Of a DNA stretch of 43,797 nt, positions 1 to 8,706 are shown piece after piece. The stretch covers positions 1-43,797 of the forward strand of contig JAGTRP010000028.1 of assembly GCA_018261935.1 (NCBI GenBank), written 5' to 3'. This DNA is from Rhodocyclaceae bacterium. GTDB lineage: Bacteria > Pseudomonadota > Gammaproteobacteria > Burkholderiales > Rhodocyclaceae. Position 1 is the first letter of the stretch. Every line of letters begins with the position of its first letter. The translations under genes and the position numbers were made by a program. The notes beneath the pieces were generated by a model. That model was not told the DNA's origin and ran no database searches. It saw only the letters and a program-made list of their open reading frames with translations.

Positions 1-1801
1 CCCGGGGCGGCTCCCGGCCGTGGTACTTGAGGGCGTTGCCGATGAGGTTCTGCAGGACCTGGGCGAGCTGGACGCGGTCGCCCGGCACGGTGGGCAGCAA
101 ATCGCGGGTGACGGTGGCCCCGCTCTGGCGGAGGGCGGCCTGGGAGGAAGCGACGATGTCGTCGAAGAGCCGGTTGAAATCCGTGGGCTCGTGGGGCCGT
201 CCCGGGGACTCTGCCTTGGCATAGGTCTGCAGATCCTGGATGAGGTCGTGCATGCGCTCCACATGGTGCACCAGCTGGCCGATCCAGACATCCGCCTGGT
301 CGCCCAGGCGGCCCTGGAATTCCTGTTGGAGGAGCTGGGCGAAGCCGTTGATGGAGCGCAGCGGCGTCTGCAGGTCGTGGGCGGCGACGTAGCCGAACTG
401 CTGCAGTTCCAGGTTGGTGCGCACCAGCTCTTCACTGGCTTCGGACAGCTCGGCGGTGCGTTCCTTGACCCGGCGCTCCAGTTCCTCAGCCCGGTGCCGC
501 AGGTGCTCCTCCAGGCGCTTGCGCTCGGTGATGTCGCGGGCGATGCCGTTGGCGCCGATGAGTGCGCCGCTCTCCGGGTCGTAACAGCCATGGCCCACCA
601 CCGCTATCCAGTGGCGGCTGCCGTCCGGCCAGCGGATGCGGTGCTCGAATTTGTATTCCTCGTGCTTTTCCAGGGCCCGGTAGACCACCGCCTCGGCCTT
701 CTCCCGGTCGCCGTTGGGCAGCACTTCCAGGAAGCGCTCCAGGCTGGCGGGCTCCCCGGCAGGGAGGCCCAGGAGTTGCCGGTAGCGGTCGGACCAGGTC
801 ATCTCGCCGATGCGCAGGTCCCAGTTCCAGATGCCGAGGGCCGCGCCGCGCACCGCCAGATCCAGATCCTGCTGGCTGCGCCGCAGGGCCTCCTCGGCCG
901 CCCGGCGCTCGGAAATATCGCGGGCAATGATCGTGATCTGAGGCTGCCCCTCCACCCAGCCCCTGGATATCGAAGCCTCGAGGGGAAATTCCTCCCCGTC
1001 CGCCCGCAGGCCCAGGAAAGTGCCGGCCTGGCGCCTGGCGCGGGTCAGGTTGCCATTCTCCATGAGGTGGCGCAGGTTTTCCTGGTAGGTGGCCCGGAAG
1101 CGCTCGGGGATGAATCCCTCGTAAGGCCGCCCGATCATGTCCTCGGCCCGGCAGCGGAACATGCTGCTGGCCGCCGGGTTGGCCAGGACGATGCGCTGCC
1201 CGGTATCGATGCAGACGATGGCATCGATATTGGACTCGATGAGCTCCGCCAGGCGCGCCTGGCTTTCGGCCAGCTTCGTCTGGTAGGCCCTGCCTTCGGT
1301 GATGTCCATGACGACGCCGGCAGTGCCCACTGGACGGCGTTCCGCCCCCTCGCCGGCGAAGAAGGTCCGGCCCTTGGCCCTGACCCAGCGCACCGCTCCG
1401 TCCGGGCGCTGGAAACGATGCTCGTCCTCGAATTCGGCACTGCCCTCGGGATCCAGAGTCCTCTCGACCTTGGCGAGAAGCCGTTCCCGATCATCGGGGT
1501 GCAGGAGTTGGGTGAAGCGCTCGTAGGTGAGCGGGGCATCATCGGGGGGCAGGCCGGCGATTGCCTTCAATTCCGGCGACCAGAAGATTTCGCCATTCGC
1601 ACAATCCATGTCGTAGACGCCGAAGCCCGCTACCTGGGCCGCAAAGCGCAACCGTGTTCCTCTATCCGGCAAGGGCATGATATTGGTCCGGCGCTCGCCG
1701 AGCCGCCGCTCCGAGAGGCGCCCTTTCCTTGCGGCGGCGGGCGTAGCCGATGCCCCGCCGTTGGGACGCAGGCGGGACAAGAGCTTTCGCAAAAACACCA
1801 T
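1..1801 (-). CDS. Multi-PAS sensor histidine kinase (C-terminus off left edge)
   Basis: The minus-strand frame is open from an ATG at 1801 to the window edge, giving 600 residues without a stop. The start is supported by GGGAGGT about six bases upstream. Three PAS domains follow one another (roughly residues 50-165, 175-300 and 305-425); each is closed by the usual D-I-T/S-E-R/G linker. A short coiled linker leads to a phosphoacceptor box A-A-H-D-L-Q-T-P-L with His475. The N-box of the ATPase domain (Q-N-L-I-G-N-A-L-K, Asn near 585) is reached just before the edge, so the G-boxes are missing from view. No membrane segment is visible, so it is probably a cytoplasmic sensor. Histidine kinases of this H-D-L-x-x-P-L type resemble bacteriophytochrome-family kinases. 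The ligand is unknown, and no partner regulator lies beside it in the window. It is divergent from yheS. Confidence 0.9.
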   Translation of the reverse strand, partial: MVFLRKLLSRLRPNGGASATPAAARKGRLSERRLGERRTNIMPLPDRGTRLRFAAQVAGFGVYDMDCANGEIFWSPELKAIAGLPPDDAPLTYERFTQLLHPDDRERLLAKVERTLDPEGSAEFEDEHRFQRPDGAVRWVRAKGRTFFAGEGAERRPVGTAGVVMDITEGRAYQTKLAESQARLAELIESNIDAIVCIDTGQRIVLANPAASSMFRCRAEDMIGRPYEGFIPERFRATYQENLRHLMENGNLTRARRQAGTFLGLRADGEEFPLEASISRGWVEGQPQITIIARDISERRAAEEALRRSQQDLDLAVRGAALGIWNWDLRIGEMTWSDRYRQLLGLPAGEPASLERFLEVLPNGDREKAEAVVYRALEKHEEYKFEHRIRWPDGSRHWIAVVGHGCYDPESGALIGANGIARDITERKRLEEHLRHRAEELERRVKERTAELSEASEELVRTNLELQQFGYVAAHDLQTPLRSINGFAQLLQQEFQGRLGDQADVWIGQLVHHVERMHDLIQDLQTYAKAESPGRPHEPTDFNRLFDDIVASSQAALRQSGATVTRDLLPTVPGDRVQLAQVLQNLIGNALKYHGREPPR

Positions 1802-2024
1802 GCGGCACCTCCCGGCCGGCTCCGGCCGCTATCAGCACATGCAGCATTGCAGCAGCCCGCCCCGATCAATGCCATACGCATAGGACCCTATTTTGCGCGA
1901 GGCAATGCTACCGCAGAGCACTTGCCCGCCACCACCTTGTCATTGTCGAGTCCTTCAGGCTGAAATTTTCGTGGTTCCAGGGCCCTTCGGTGAGTATCAT
2001 GCCGGTCCTCCCCGAAAGCTTTCG

Positions 2025-3686
2025 ATGATCATCCTCAAGAACGTCACCCTGCGCCGCGGTTCCAGGGTATTGCTGGACAAGGCCTCCGCCACCCTCAACC
2101 CCGGCGAGAAGATCGGCCTGGTCGGCCGCAACGGCGCCGGCAAGTCCACCCTGTTCGCGCTGCTCAACGGCAGCCTGCACGAGGACGGCGGCGACTATTC
2201 CATCCCCAGCCAGTGGCGCATGTCCCAGGTGGCGCAGGACATGCCGGAGACCGAGCAGGGGGCGACGGATTTCGTCATCGACGGCGACACCGCCCTGCTC
2301 GCCGCCCGCAACGAGGTGTTCGAGGCTGAAGCCAGCGACGACGGCATGCGCATGGCCGAGGCCTACATGGCCCTCAACGATGCCGGCGAGCACGACGCGG
2401 TCGCCCGCGCCCAGGCCCTGATCCTCGGCCTCGGCTTCAAGGTTTCGGAGCTGAACAACCCGGTCAGCAGCTTTTCCGGCGGCTGGCGGATGCGCCTGCA
2501 ACTGGCCCGGGCCCTGATGTGCCCCTCGGACATCCTGCTCCTCGACGAACCGACCAACCACCTGGACCTGGACGCCATGGTCTGGCTGGAAGCCTGGCTC
2601 AAGCGCTACCCGGGGACGCTCATCATGATCAGCCACGACCGGGAATTCCTCGATGCCATCACCCAGGTGACGCTCCACATCGACAATGCCCGGCTGGTCC
2701 GCTACGGCGGCAACTACAGCCGCTTCGAGGACATGCGGGCCGAGCAGATGGTGCTGCAGCAGGCGGCGATGGCCCGCCAGGCCGACAAGATCGCCCACCT
2801 CCAGTCCTTCATCAACCGCTTCAAGGCCAAGGCCAGCAAGGCCAAGCAGGCCCAGAGCCGGGTCAAGGCCCTGGAGCGCATGGAGAAGATCGCCCCGGTG
2901 CTGGCCGATGCGGAATTCACCTTCGAATTCCAGGAGCCCCTCAACCTGCCCAACCCCATGCTGTCCATGGTCGATACCAGCATCGGCTACCCGCCCCCCG
3001 AGGATGCGCCGGCGGGAACGCCGCCCACCGTCATCGTGCGCAACATCAACCGCTCGGTGCAGGCCGGCCAGCGCATCGGCATCCTGGGCGCCAACGGCCA
3101 GGGCAAATCCACCCTGGTGAAGACCATCGCCCAGGCCCTGGCGCCCATCAGCGGCGAGGTCACCGTCGGCAAGGGCCTGAACATCGGCTATTTCGCCCAG
3201 CAGGAACTCGACGTGCTGCGCCCCCAGGACACGCCCCTGGAACACATGACCCGAATGGCCAAGGAGGCCATCGCCGCCGGCCGTAGCGTCGCCGGGCGGG
3301 AGCAGGAACTGCGCAACTTCCTGGGCACCTTCAATTTCAGCGGCGACATGGTGAAGCAGCCGGTGGGCACCATGAGCGGCGGCGAAAAGGCGCGGCTGGT
3401 GCTGTGCATGCTCGTCTGGCAGCGCCCCAACCTGCTGCTCCTGGACGAGCCCACCAACCACCTCGACCTCTCCACCCGCGAGGCCCTGAGCGTCGCCCTC
3501 AACGAGTTCGAGGGCACCGTCATGCTGGTCAGCCACGACCGCGCCCTGCTGCGGGCGGTGTGCGACGAGTTCTGGCTGGTGTCCCGGGGCGGCGTCGGCC
3601 CCTTCGACGGCGACCTGGACGACTACCAGCGCTACCTCCTCGACGAGGCCAAGCGCTCCCGGGAAGCGGCCGCCGTGGTTCAATGA
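2025..3686 (+). CDS. yheS: ABC-F family ATPase YheS
   Basis: The protein has 553 residues and two ABC ATPase domains. Each has a Walker A (G-R-N-G-A-G-K-S-T near residue 36; G-A-N-G-Q-G-K-S-T near 360), a signature (F-S-G-G-W and M-S-G-G-E-K) and a Walker B followed by D-E-P-T-N-H-L-D-L. There are no membrane segments. Between the domains is the ABC-F linker with a basic K-A-K-A-S-K-A-K-Q-A-Q-S-R helix. The sequence follows E. coli YheS closely along its length but lacks that protein's charged C-terminal tail (553 versus about 637 residues). ABC-F proteins act on the ribosome, some by reaching the E site to rescue stalled peptidyl transfer; that role is assigned by family here. An in-frame extension upstream to 1893 lacks similarity, so the start that opens with M-I-I-L-K-N is preferred, although its ribosome site is weak. 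Its stop overlaps the next start (ATGA). Confidence 0.93.
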   Translation: MIILKNVTLRRGSRVLLDKASATLNPGEKIGLVGRNGAGKSTLFALLNGSLHEDGGDYSIPSQWRMSQVAQDMPETEQGATDFVIDGDTALLAARNEVFEAEASDDGMRMAEAYMALNDAGEHDAVARAQALILGLGFKVSELNNPVSSFSGGWRMRLQLARALMCPSDILLLDEPTNHLDLDAMVWLEAWLKRYPGTLIMISHDREFLDAITQVTLHIDNARLVRYGGNYSRFEDMRAEQMVLQQAAMARQADKIAHLQSFINRFKAKASKAKQAQSRVKALERMEKIAPVLADAEFTFEFQEPLNLPNPMLSMVDTSIGYPPPEDAPAGTPPTVIVRNINRSVQAGQRIGILGANGQGKSTLVKTIAQALAPISGEVTVGKGLNIGYFAQQELDVLRPQDTPLEHMTRMAKEAIAAGRSVAGREQELRNFLGTFNFSGDMVKQPVGTMSGGEKARLVLCMLVWQRPNLLLLDEPTNHLDLSTREALSVALNEFEGTVMLVSHDRALLRAVCDEFWLVSRGGVGPFDGDLDDYQRYLLDEAKRSREAAAVVQ

Positions 3687-3970
3687 GCGGCATGGATCAC
3701 CCTTCGGCCATCTCCTGCGCCACCTGCCGGGCCTGCTGCTGCCGGCTGGAAGTCCTTCTGATGGGCGACGACGACGTCCCCGTCGGACTGACCGCCCAGG
3801 ACCGCTGGGGCGGCTGGGTGATGCGCCGCCTGGCCGATGGCTGGTGCGCGGCCCTGGACCGCAACACGATGCTGTGCACCATCTACGAGCGCCGGCCGAT
3901 GATCTGCCGGGAGTACGAGATGGGCAGCAGCGACTGCATCGGAGAGCGCGCCGCCCTCGACAGGCCATGA
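3683..3970 (+). CDS. YkgJ-family cysteine cluster protein (zinc/iron-chelating)
   Basis: This 95-residue protein starts in a four-base overlap with the yheS stop, so the two are translationally coupled. Cysteines are arranged as C-x2-C-x2-C-C-C near the N-terminus (residues 12-20), then W-C, then C-x2-Y-x2-R-P-x2-C-R-x-Y-E-x-G-x3-C. This is the signature of the YkgJ / PF03692 family, predicted to bind zinc or an iron-sulfur cluster. The family includes the FliB flagellin lysine methylase, but short members such as this one have no established reaction. The length is close to that of other short betaproteobacterial members. An alternative start nine bases downstream (M-D-H-P) is possible. The 163 bp that follow before the next gene show no clear signal. 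Confidence 0.85.
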   Translation: MSGMDHPSAISCATCRACCCRLEVLLMGDDDVPVGLTAQDRWGGWVMRRLADGWCAALDRNTMLCTIYERRPMICREYEMGSSDCIGERAALDRP

Positions 3971-4133
3971 AAGAAACGCAACCCAGCCCCTCCTCCATGG
4001 TATGCCCCTGGAGTCCATCGCCGCTTTGCGCCGGCGCTTGTAAACCGCGGCGCGCCGAACCTCTCTCCGCCACCGGCATACTCTCGGGCAACAACTCTTG
4101 GCGACTTCCCGCCTCACTTAAGCAAGGCTCCCC

Positions 4134-6284
4134 ATGATCTACGCGGCAGATCCAAATCTTTGGATGAAATTTTTCGACCGGCCAGTCGAACAGCGCTTGG
4201 CAACGGCACCCGAGGCCTTGGTGGACTTTCTGGCCCAGCACAATGCCGCAAATGGTGTTGCCGCGCGCCCCCAAGCGATTTCGGCCCCCGACGATTTCCT
4301 GATCGATCTCCATGCCGCCATTTCCGAGATTCCGGCGCCGGTCAAAGCCAAGCTGGAGCCTTGCCTGCTGGGGGTGTTCCTGGCCACGGGCATCGGCGCG
4401 TCGGCCATTACCGATGTGGTGGCGTCAAGCAGCGGGGTCCTGCTCGGTTGCGTGGTGGCCATCGACGTCGATGCCTTCCGCGAGCGCAAGGCCAACGAGT
4501 GGGCGACCTGGAAGGAAAACACCCCGTTCCATGCCGTACCGGGTACGCAATTGGCAGCCACGATCGCCCCCGCCGGCGAAAATGACAGAAAGACAGCGCT
4601 GCAATTCCTGTTGTTGCACGAGTTCGGCCATGTGCTGACGGCAGGCAAGGACTTGGCGCCGGAGTGGTGGCTCGCGGCGGGCGAACTCAAGGGCCGGGAT
4701 GCTTACCGCTTCCTGCCCCTCAGTTGGGATATGAATCCCGAAGGCGCAATCGTTCCGCAACCGGACGAAGACTTTCCCCTGCGGTCCAAAGTGATGTTCT
4801 ACCAGGCGCCGCAATTGTCGGGCGATCAGATGCTCGACGTCTATCCGGCGCTGGAACAGACCAGCTTTCCCACCCTGTATGCGGCGACCAGCATCCATGA
4901 GGATTTCGCCGAATGTTTCGCCACCTATGTTCACACGGTGCTGCTGGGCAAGCCCTATCAGGTGGACATTTTCCGGAACGGCCAGCGGGTGTTCAGCCTG
5001 GAGGATTTCTGGGCGACGCCGCGGAGCCGCGCCAAGCGGGTTTTCATGGAAGACTTCTTCCTGGACTTGGCCAACAAGCCTGAAACGCCTTTCCTCGGCC
5101 TGGCCCCCTTCCTGCGCATGAGCATCGCCGGCGGGGACTTGCGCGGAATGGCCGAGCGCCTGCTGGTACAGGCCAACCAGGAGCATGGGAACGCCAATCT
5201 GTGGATGAACCTGTCCATCGCTTTTCTCTCCCTGGGGCTGCAGGACCTGGGTTTGTCCATCCAGGAACAGGCACTGCTGATGCAGCGCCTCTACACCCTG
5301 CGCGCCGCGCGGCAACCCGCCCGGTTCCGCCTGCTGATGCTGATGGCTCCGGGGGATCTGGCCGAAAACACGCCCCTGGATTGCCTGCTGGAGGACAGCG
5401 ACGTCGAGTTGGTCTGCTATTACGTATCGGCGGACGCCCCTTTGCCGACGCCCCTGCCGGAGCATGACGCGCTGCTCGTGGCGATCTCCGACAAGCGCGA
5501 CAACGGGCGCATCCTCCAGAGGCTCGAATCCTTGTTGGCCAATTGGCCGAAGCCGGTGATCAACCTGCCCCGGCACATTCCCAACACGGATCGCAGCCGT
5601 GCCAGCCACCTCCTGCAAGGCATCCCGGGATTGGCGATGCCGCTGAACCATCGGTTGGCACGGGCGATTTTGGAGTCCGTCGCAGCCGGGGAAACCCGGC
5701 TCGAAGACCTGCTCCCCGATTGCGCCTTTCCGATCATCATCCGGCCGGTAGGCTCCCAGGCCGGGCGCGACCTGGCCAAACTGGCGGAACCCGGCGAAAT
5801 CGCGCCTTACCTGGAGAAAGTCGGGGAGCCCGAGTTCTTCGTCGCCCGTTTCGTCGATTACAGCAGCAGCGACGGCCTGTTCCGCAAGTACCGGGTCGCC
5901 TTGTTGCGCGGGCGTCCCTTTGCCTGCCATATGGGCATCTCCGCCCACTGGATGATTCATTACGTCAATGCCGGAATGTACGAAGACGCCGCCAAGCGGG
6001 CCGAAGAGGCTCGCTTCATGGAGAACTTCGATTTTTTCGCGCAGCGGCATGGGGCAGCCCTGGAGAGCATCCATCAGCGCTTCAAGCTGGACTATGTGTG
6101 CATCGACTGCGCCGAAACCCGGGCCGGCGAACTGCTGATTTTCGAAATCGACCACATCATGGTGGTTCACGCCATGGATTCGGAAACCATGTTCCCCTTC
6201 AAGAAAATCCATATGGGAAAGCTCCAGCGGGCCTTCGAGCATTTCCTCTACCAGCTGCCCACCAGCCAGGCTGCCGCCGTTTGA
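4134..6284 (+). CDS. Metallopeptidase-like / TPR-like / ATP-grasp fusion protein
   Basis: This 716-residue protein is not one I can name. The N-terminal third contains L-L-H-E-F-G-H (His162, Glu163, His166) and, about 90 residues later, H-E-D-F-A-E-C-F (Glu256, Glu260), the layout expected of a gluzincin-type zinc metallopeptidase. Residues 300-390 look like one or two TPR-like helical hairpins. From about 395 a Rossmann-like pre-ATP-grasp region (V-C-Y-Y-V, A-L-L-V-A-I) leads into an ATP-grasp core with I-I-I-R-P-V-G-S-Q-A-G (Arg537 where a Lys is usual), a strand F-V-A-R-F-V-D-Y and a C-terminal L-I-F-E-I-D metal-site strand. ATP-grasp enzymes join a carboxylate to an amine through an acyl phosphate. 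There is no signal peptide. GCAAGG precedes the start by a few bases. A SerC-family aminotransferase follows after 30 bp. Fold assignments are read by eye; substrates are unknown. Confidence 0.75.
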   Translation: MIYAADPNLWMKFFDRPVEQRLATAPEALVDFLAQHNAANGVAARPQAISAPDDFLIDLHAAISEIPAPVKAKLEPCLLGVFLATGIGASAITDVVASSSGVLLGCVVAIDVDAFRERKANEWATWKENTPFHAVPGTQLAATIAPAGENDRKTALQFLLLHEFGHVLTAGKDLAPEWWLAAGELKGRDAYRFLPLSWDMNPEGAIVPQPDEDFPLRSKVMFYQAPQLSGDQMLDVYPALEQTSFPTLYAATSIHEDFAECFATYVHTVLLGKPYQVDIFRNGQRVFSLEDFWATPRSRAKRVFMEDFFLDLANKPETPFLGLAPFLRMSIAGGDLRGMAERLLVQANQEHGNANLWMNLSIAFLSLGLQDLGLSIQEQALLMQRLYTLRAARQPARFRLLMLMAPGDLAENTPLDCLLEDSDVELVCYYVSADAPLPTPLPEHDALLVAISDKRDNGRILQRLESLLANWPKPVINLPRHIPNTDRSRASHLLQGIPGLAMPLNHRLARAILESVAAGETRLEDLLPDCAFPIIIRPVGSQAGRDLAKLAEPGEIAPYLEKVGEPEFFVARFVDYSSSDGLFRKYRVALLRGRPFACHMGISAHWMIHYVNAGMYEDAAKRAEEARFMENFDFFAQRHGAALESIHQRFKLDYVCIDCAETRAGELLIFEIDHIMVVHAMDSETMFPFKKIHMGKLQRAFEHFLYQLPTSQAAAV

Positions 6285-6314
6285 CTTTGTTGCCTTGAAA
6301 GCCATCGAGAAACG

Positions 6315-7406
6315 ATGCTCCATCCGAACCAACTGAACTTCTCCGGCGGCCCCGGGGCGCTGCCCCAGGCCGTGCTGCAACAGGTGCAGGAATCCATCCG
6401 GGCCGTTCCGGGCGTGGGCCTGTCCATTCTGGGCATCAGCCACCGCTCCGACTGGTTCGCCGCCGTGGTGGCCGAACTCGAAGACAACATACGTCGCCTG
6501 ATGGCCCTTCCCGCCAGCTACCACGTGCTGTTCCTGCAGGGCGGCGCAACGCAGCAGTTTTCCATGCTGCCGATGAACCTGCTGGCCGGCGGCAGGGAGG
6601 CCGCAGACTACCTGCACACCGGCTACTGGAGCGGCAAGACTTTGCCTGCGGCGCGGCGCGAAGGGCCGGTGCGGGTGGCGTGGAGCGGCGAGGCGGATGG
6701 CTTCCGGCGCCTGCCGCAGGAGGGGGAAGTGCAATTCGCGGCGGAAGCGCCTTACCTCCACTATGTTTCCAACGAAACGGTGGAAGGCCTTCAATTCCGC
6801 CGTGTCCTGGGGCGGGACGATGTGCCCCGGGTTTGCGACATGTCCTCGGATTTCCTGTCGGCGCCGGGAGACTACGAGCGCTTCGCGATGATCTACGCCC
6901 ATGCGCAAAAGAACATCGGTCCGGCGGGGGTGACGGTCGTGCTCGTCAAGGACGAATTGCTCAAGCGCATGCCGGAGGATCTGCCGGGGTTCCTCAACTA
7001 CCATACCCAGGCGGAGGCCCACTCCATCTACAACACGCCGCCGGTTTTCGCCATCTACGTGGTGCTGCTGGTTACCCGGTGGCTGCTCCAGGACATCGGG
7101 GGCTTGAGCGCGATGGATGCGATCAATACCCGAAAAGCAAGCCTGCTGTACGGCGCCTTGGACGAAAGCGACGGCTTTTATCTAGGACGCGCCGCAAGGG
7201 ATGACCGCTCCAAGATGAACGTGGTCTTCAACCTGCGGACGCCGCAGCTGGAAGCCAGATTCCTGGAAGCGGCGCGGCAATCGGGTTTCTCCGGCCTGGA
7301 AGGGCACCGCAGCATCGGCGGCCTGAGGGCTTCGATCTACAACGGCCTGGAGTTGTCGGCGGTGGAGCGGCTGGTCGAATTCATGGAGCGCTTTCGGAGG
7401 GCCTGA
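6315..7406 (+). CDS. SerC-family PLP-dependent aminotransferase
   Basis: The protein has 363 residues, the usual length of phosphoserine aminotransferase, and is similar to E. coli SerC throughout. It carries N-F-S-G-G-P-G at the N-terminus, the S-H-R substrate segment, G-Y-W after the cofactor loop, the PLP lysine in A-Q-K-N-I-G-P-A-G (Lys199), Y-N-T-P-P, and the C-terminal G-H-R-x2-G-G-x-R-A-S-I-Y-N phosphate-binding loop. The family reaction is glutamate-dependent amination of 3-phosphohydroxypyruvate (serine) or of 3-hydroxy-4-phosphohydroxythreonine precursor (vitamin B6). The gene sits 30 bp after a peptidase/ATP-grasp gene rather than beside gyrA/pheA, where betaproteobacterial serC normally lies. 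It may therefore be a paralogue that makes an amino acid for the ligase; that is inference. A genome with no other serC would make it the housekeeping enzyme. Confidence 0.88.
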   Translation: MLHPNQLNFSGGPGALPQAVLQQVQESIRAVPGVGLSILGISHRSDWFAAVVAELEDNIRRLMALPASYHVLFLQGGATQQFSMLPMNLLAGGREAADYLHTGYWSGKTLPAARREGPVRVAWSGEADGFRRLPQEGEVQFAAEAPYLHYVSNETVEGLQFRRVLGRDDVPRVCDMSSDFLSAPGDYERFAMIYAHAQKNIGPAGVTVVLVKDELLKRMPEDLPGFLNYHTQAEAHSIYNTPPVFAIYVVLLVTRWLLQDIGGLSAMDAINTRKASLLYGALDESDGFYLGRAARDDRSKMNVVFNLRTPQLEARFLEAARQSGFSGLEGHRSIGGLRASIYNGLELSAVERLVEFMERFRRA

Positions 7407-7504
7407 CCCCCTATCGCAATCCAACCGCCCAACCGGAGAGGCCGACAAATCCATTCCCTGGCGCTAAACTTGTCGACGTCATTTTCTCGATCCGGAATCC
7501 GCCC

Positions 7505-8593
7505 ATGTCCCATCTCTTCGACCCCCTCAAGCTGCGCGACGTCGTCCTGCCCAACCGCATCGGCATCCCCCCCATGTGCCAGTATTCCGCCCAGGACGGC
7601 ATCGCGTCCGACTGGCATTTCGTGCATTACGGCAGCCGCGCCGTGGGCGGCGCCGGCCTGATCATCGTCGAGGCGACGGCGGTGACGCCGCGGGGGCGCA
7701 TCAGTCCGGGGGACCTCGGCCTCTGGAACGACCGGCAGATCAACCCGCTGGCGCGCATTTCCCGCTTCCTGCAGGAGCACGGCAGCGTCGCTGCCATCCA
7801 GCTGGCCCATGCCGGCCGCAAGGGTAGCGTCGGGCTGGGCTGGCAGGACCAACGCACCCTGGACGAGAGCGAAGGCGGCTGGGCCGTGGTGGCGCCGTCG
7901 GCCGTCTCCTTCGGCGAAGGCTATGCCACGCCCCGGGCCCTCGACGACGAGGGCATCCGCCAGGTCGTGGCCGACTTCGCCGCGGGCGCCCGGCGGGCCC
8001 GGGAGGCCGGCTTCCAGGCGGTGGAGATCCACGCCGCCCACGGCTACCTGCTGCACCAGTTCCTGTCGCCCCTTTCCAACCAGCGCACGGACGCCTATGG
8101 CGGCAGTTTCGAGAACCGCACCCGCCTGGTGCGGGAAGTGGTCGAAGCGGTCCGCGCCGAATGGCCGGACCGGCTTCCCCTGCTGGTCCGCCTGTCGGCC
8201 ACCGACTGGGTGGAGGGCGGCTGGAGCGCGGAGGAAACGGTCGAGCTGTGCCGGACATTGAAGGAACTGGGCGTCGACCTGGTGGACGTCTCCACCGCCG
8301 GACTGGTGCCGTGGGCCAAGATCCCCGTCGGCCCGGGATTCCAGACCGAGTTCGCCACCCGAATCCGCCGCGAGGCAGGCGTCCCCACCGCCGCCGTGGG
8401 CCTCATCACGGCACCAGCCCAGGCCGAGCACATTCTCCGCACCGGACAGGCCGACATGGTGCTGGTGGGCCGCGAAATCCTGCGCAATCCCGACTGGCCC
8501 CTCGATGCCGCCCAGGCCCTGGAGCACAAGGCCGCCTGGCCGCGGCAATACCTGCGGGCCGCGCCCCCGGGTTCGACGGCCCGCCAGGCCTGA
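7505..8593 (+). CDS. Old yellow enzyme family NAD(P)H:flavin oxidoreductase (XenA/YqjM-like)
   Basis: The protein has 362 residues and resembles the XenA/YqjM class of FMN-dependent ene-reductases. These reduce activated C=C bonds and nitro compounds with NAD(P)H. Visible class markers are P-M-C-Q-Y (Cys25, which tunes the flavin, and Tyr27), the substrate-binding pair H-A-A-H (His176 and His179), the following G-Y-L-L-H-Q-F-L-S-P loop with N-x-R-x-D-x-Y-G-G-S, and the C-terminal phosphate-binding V-G-R-E loop. It is likely cytoplasmic. The gene lies 98 bp after the SerC-like gene on the same strand, a gap long enough for its own promoter. The natural substrate cannot be told from sequence. 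Confidence 0.92.
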   Translation: MSHLFDPLKLRDVVLPNRIGIPPMCQYSAQDGIASDWHFVHYGSRAVGGAGLIIVEATAVTPRGRISPGDLGLWNDRQINPLARISRFLQEHGSVAAIQLAHAGRKGSVGLGWQDQRTLDESEGGWAVVAPSAVSFGEGYATPRALDDEGIRQVVADFAAGARRAREAGFQAVEIHAAHGYLLHQFLSPLSNQRTDAYGGSFENRTRLVREVVEAVRAEWPDRLPLLVRLSATDWVEGGWSAEETVELCRTLKELGVDLVDVSTAGLVPWAKIPVGPGFQTEFATRIRREAGVPTAAVGLITAPAQAEHILRTGQADMVLVGREILRNPDWPLDAAQALEHKAAWPRQYLRAAPPGSTARQA

Positions 8594-8675
8594 CCATCCC
8601 GCCAGCCCTGGAGGGCTGAACCGCCGGACCCCGACTTCGGACTAAGGAGAGAGCCTGTGCCGCGGCCCAGGCTCG

Positions 8676-8684
8676 CCCCCCCCC
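8676..8684 (+). repeat. Run of nine cytosines ahead of the GGDEF/EAL gene
   Basis: Nine consecutive C residues lie in the 113 bp between the old-yellow-enzyme gene and the MASE3-GGDEF-EAL gene, ending 22 bases before the ATG and just before its GAGGAAAGG ribosome site. Such tracts can slip during replication. This one is outside the reading frame, so any effect would be on leader structure or promoter spacing. Confidence 0.6.
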
Positions 8685-8706
8685 GAAACCGAGGAAAGGC
8701 ACAGCC

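Noticed and set aside
20-1963. A 647-codon open frame on the plus strand
   Set aside because: Antisense of the PAS sensor kinase, whose PAS, H-box and N-box motifs fix the coding strand as minus.
4425-7022. An 865-codon minus-strand frame
   Set aside because: Antisense of the ATP-grasp fusion and the SerC-like gene; no recognisable motif.
6315-7406. Assigning the aminotransferase firmly as housekeeping serC
   Set aside because: Motifs fit, but it is not in the usual gyrA/pheA context and sits with an ATP-grasp gene; without the rest of the genome the symbol is not justified.
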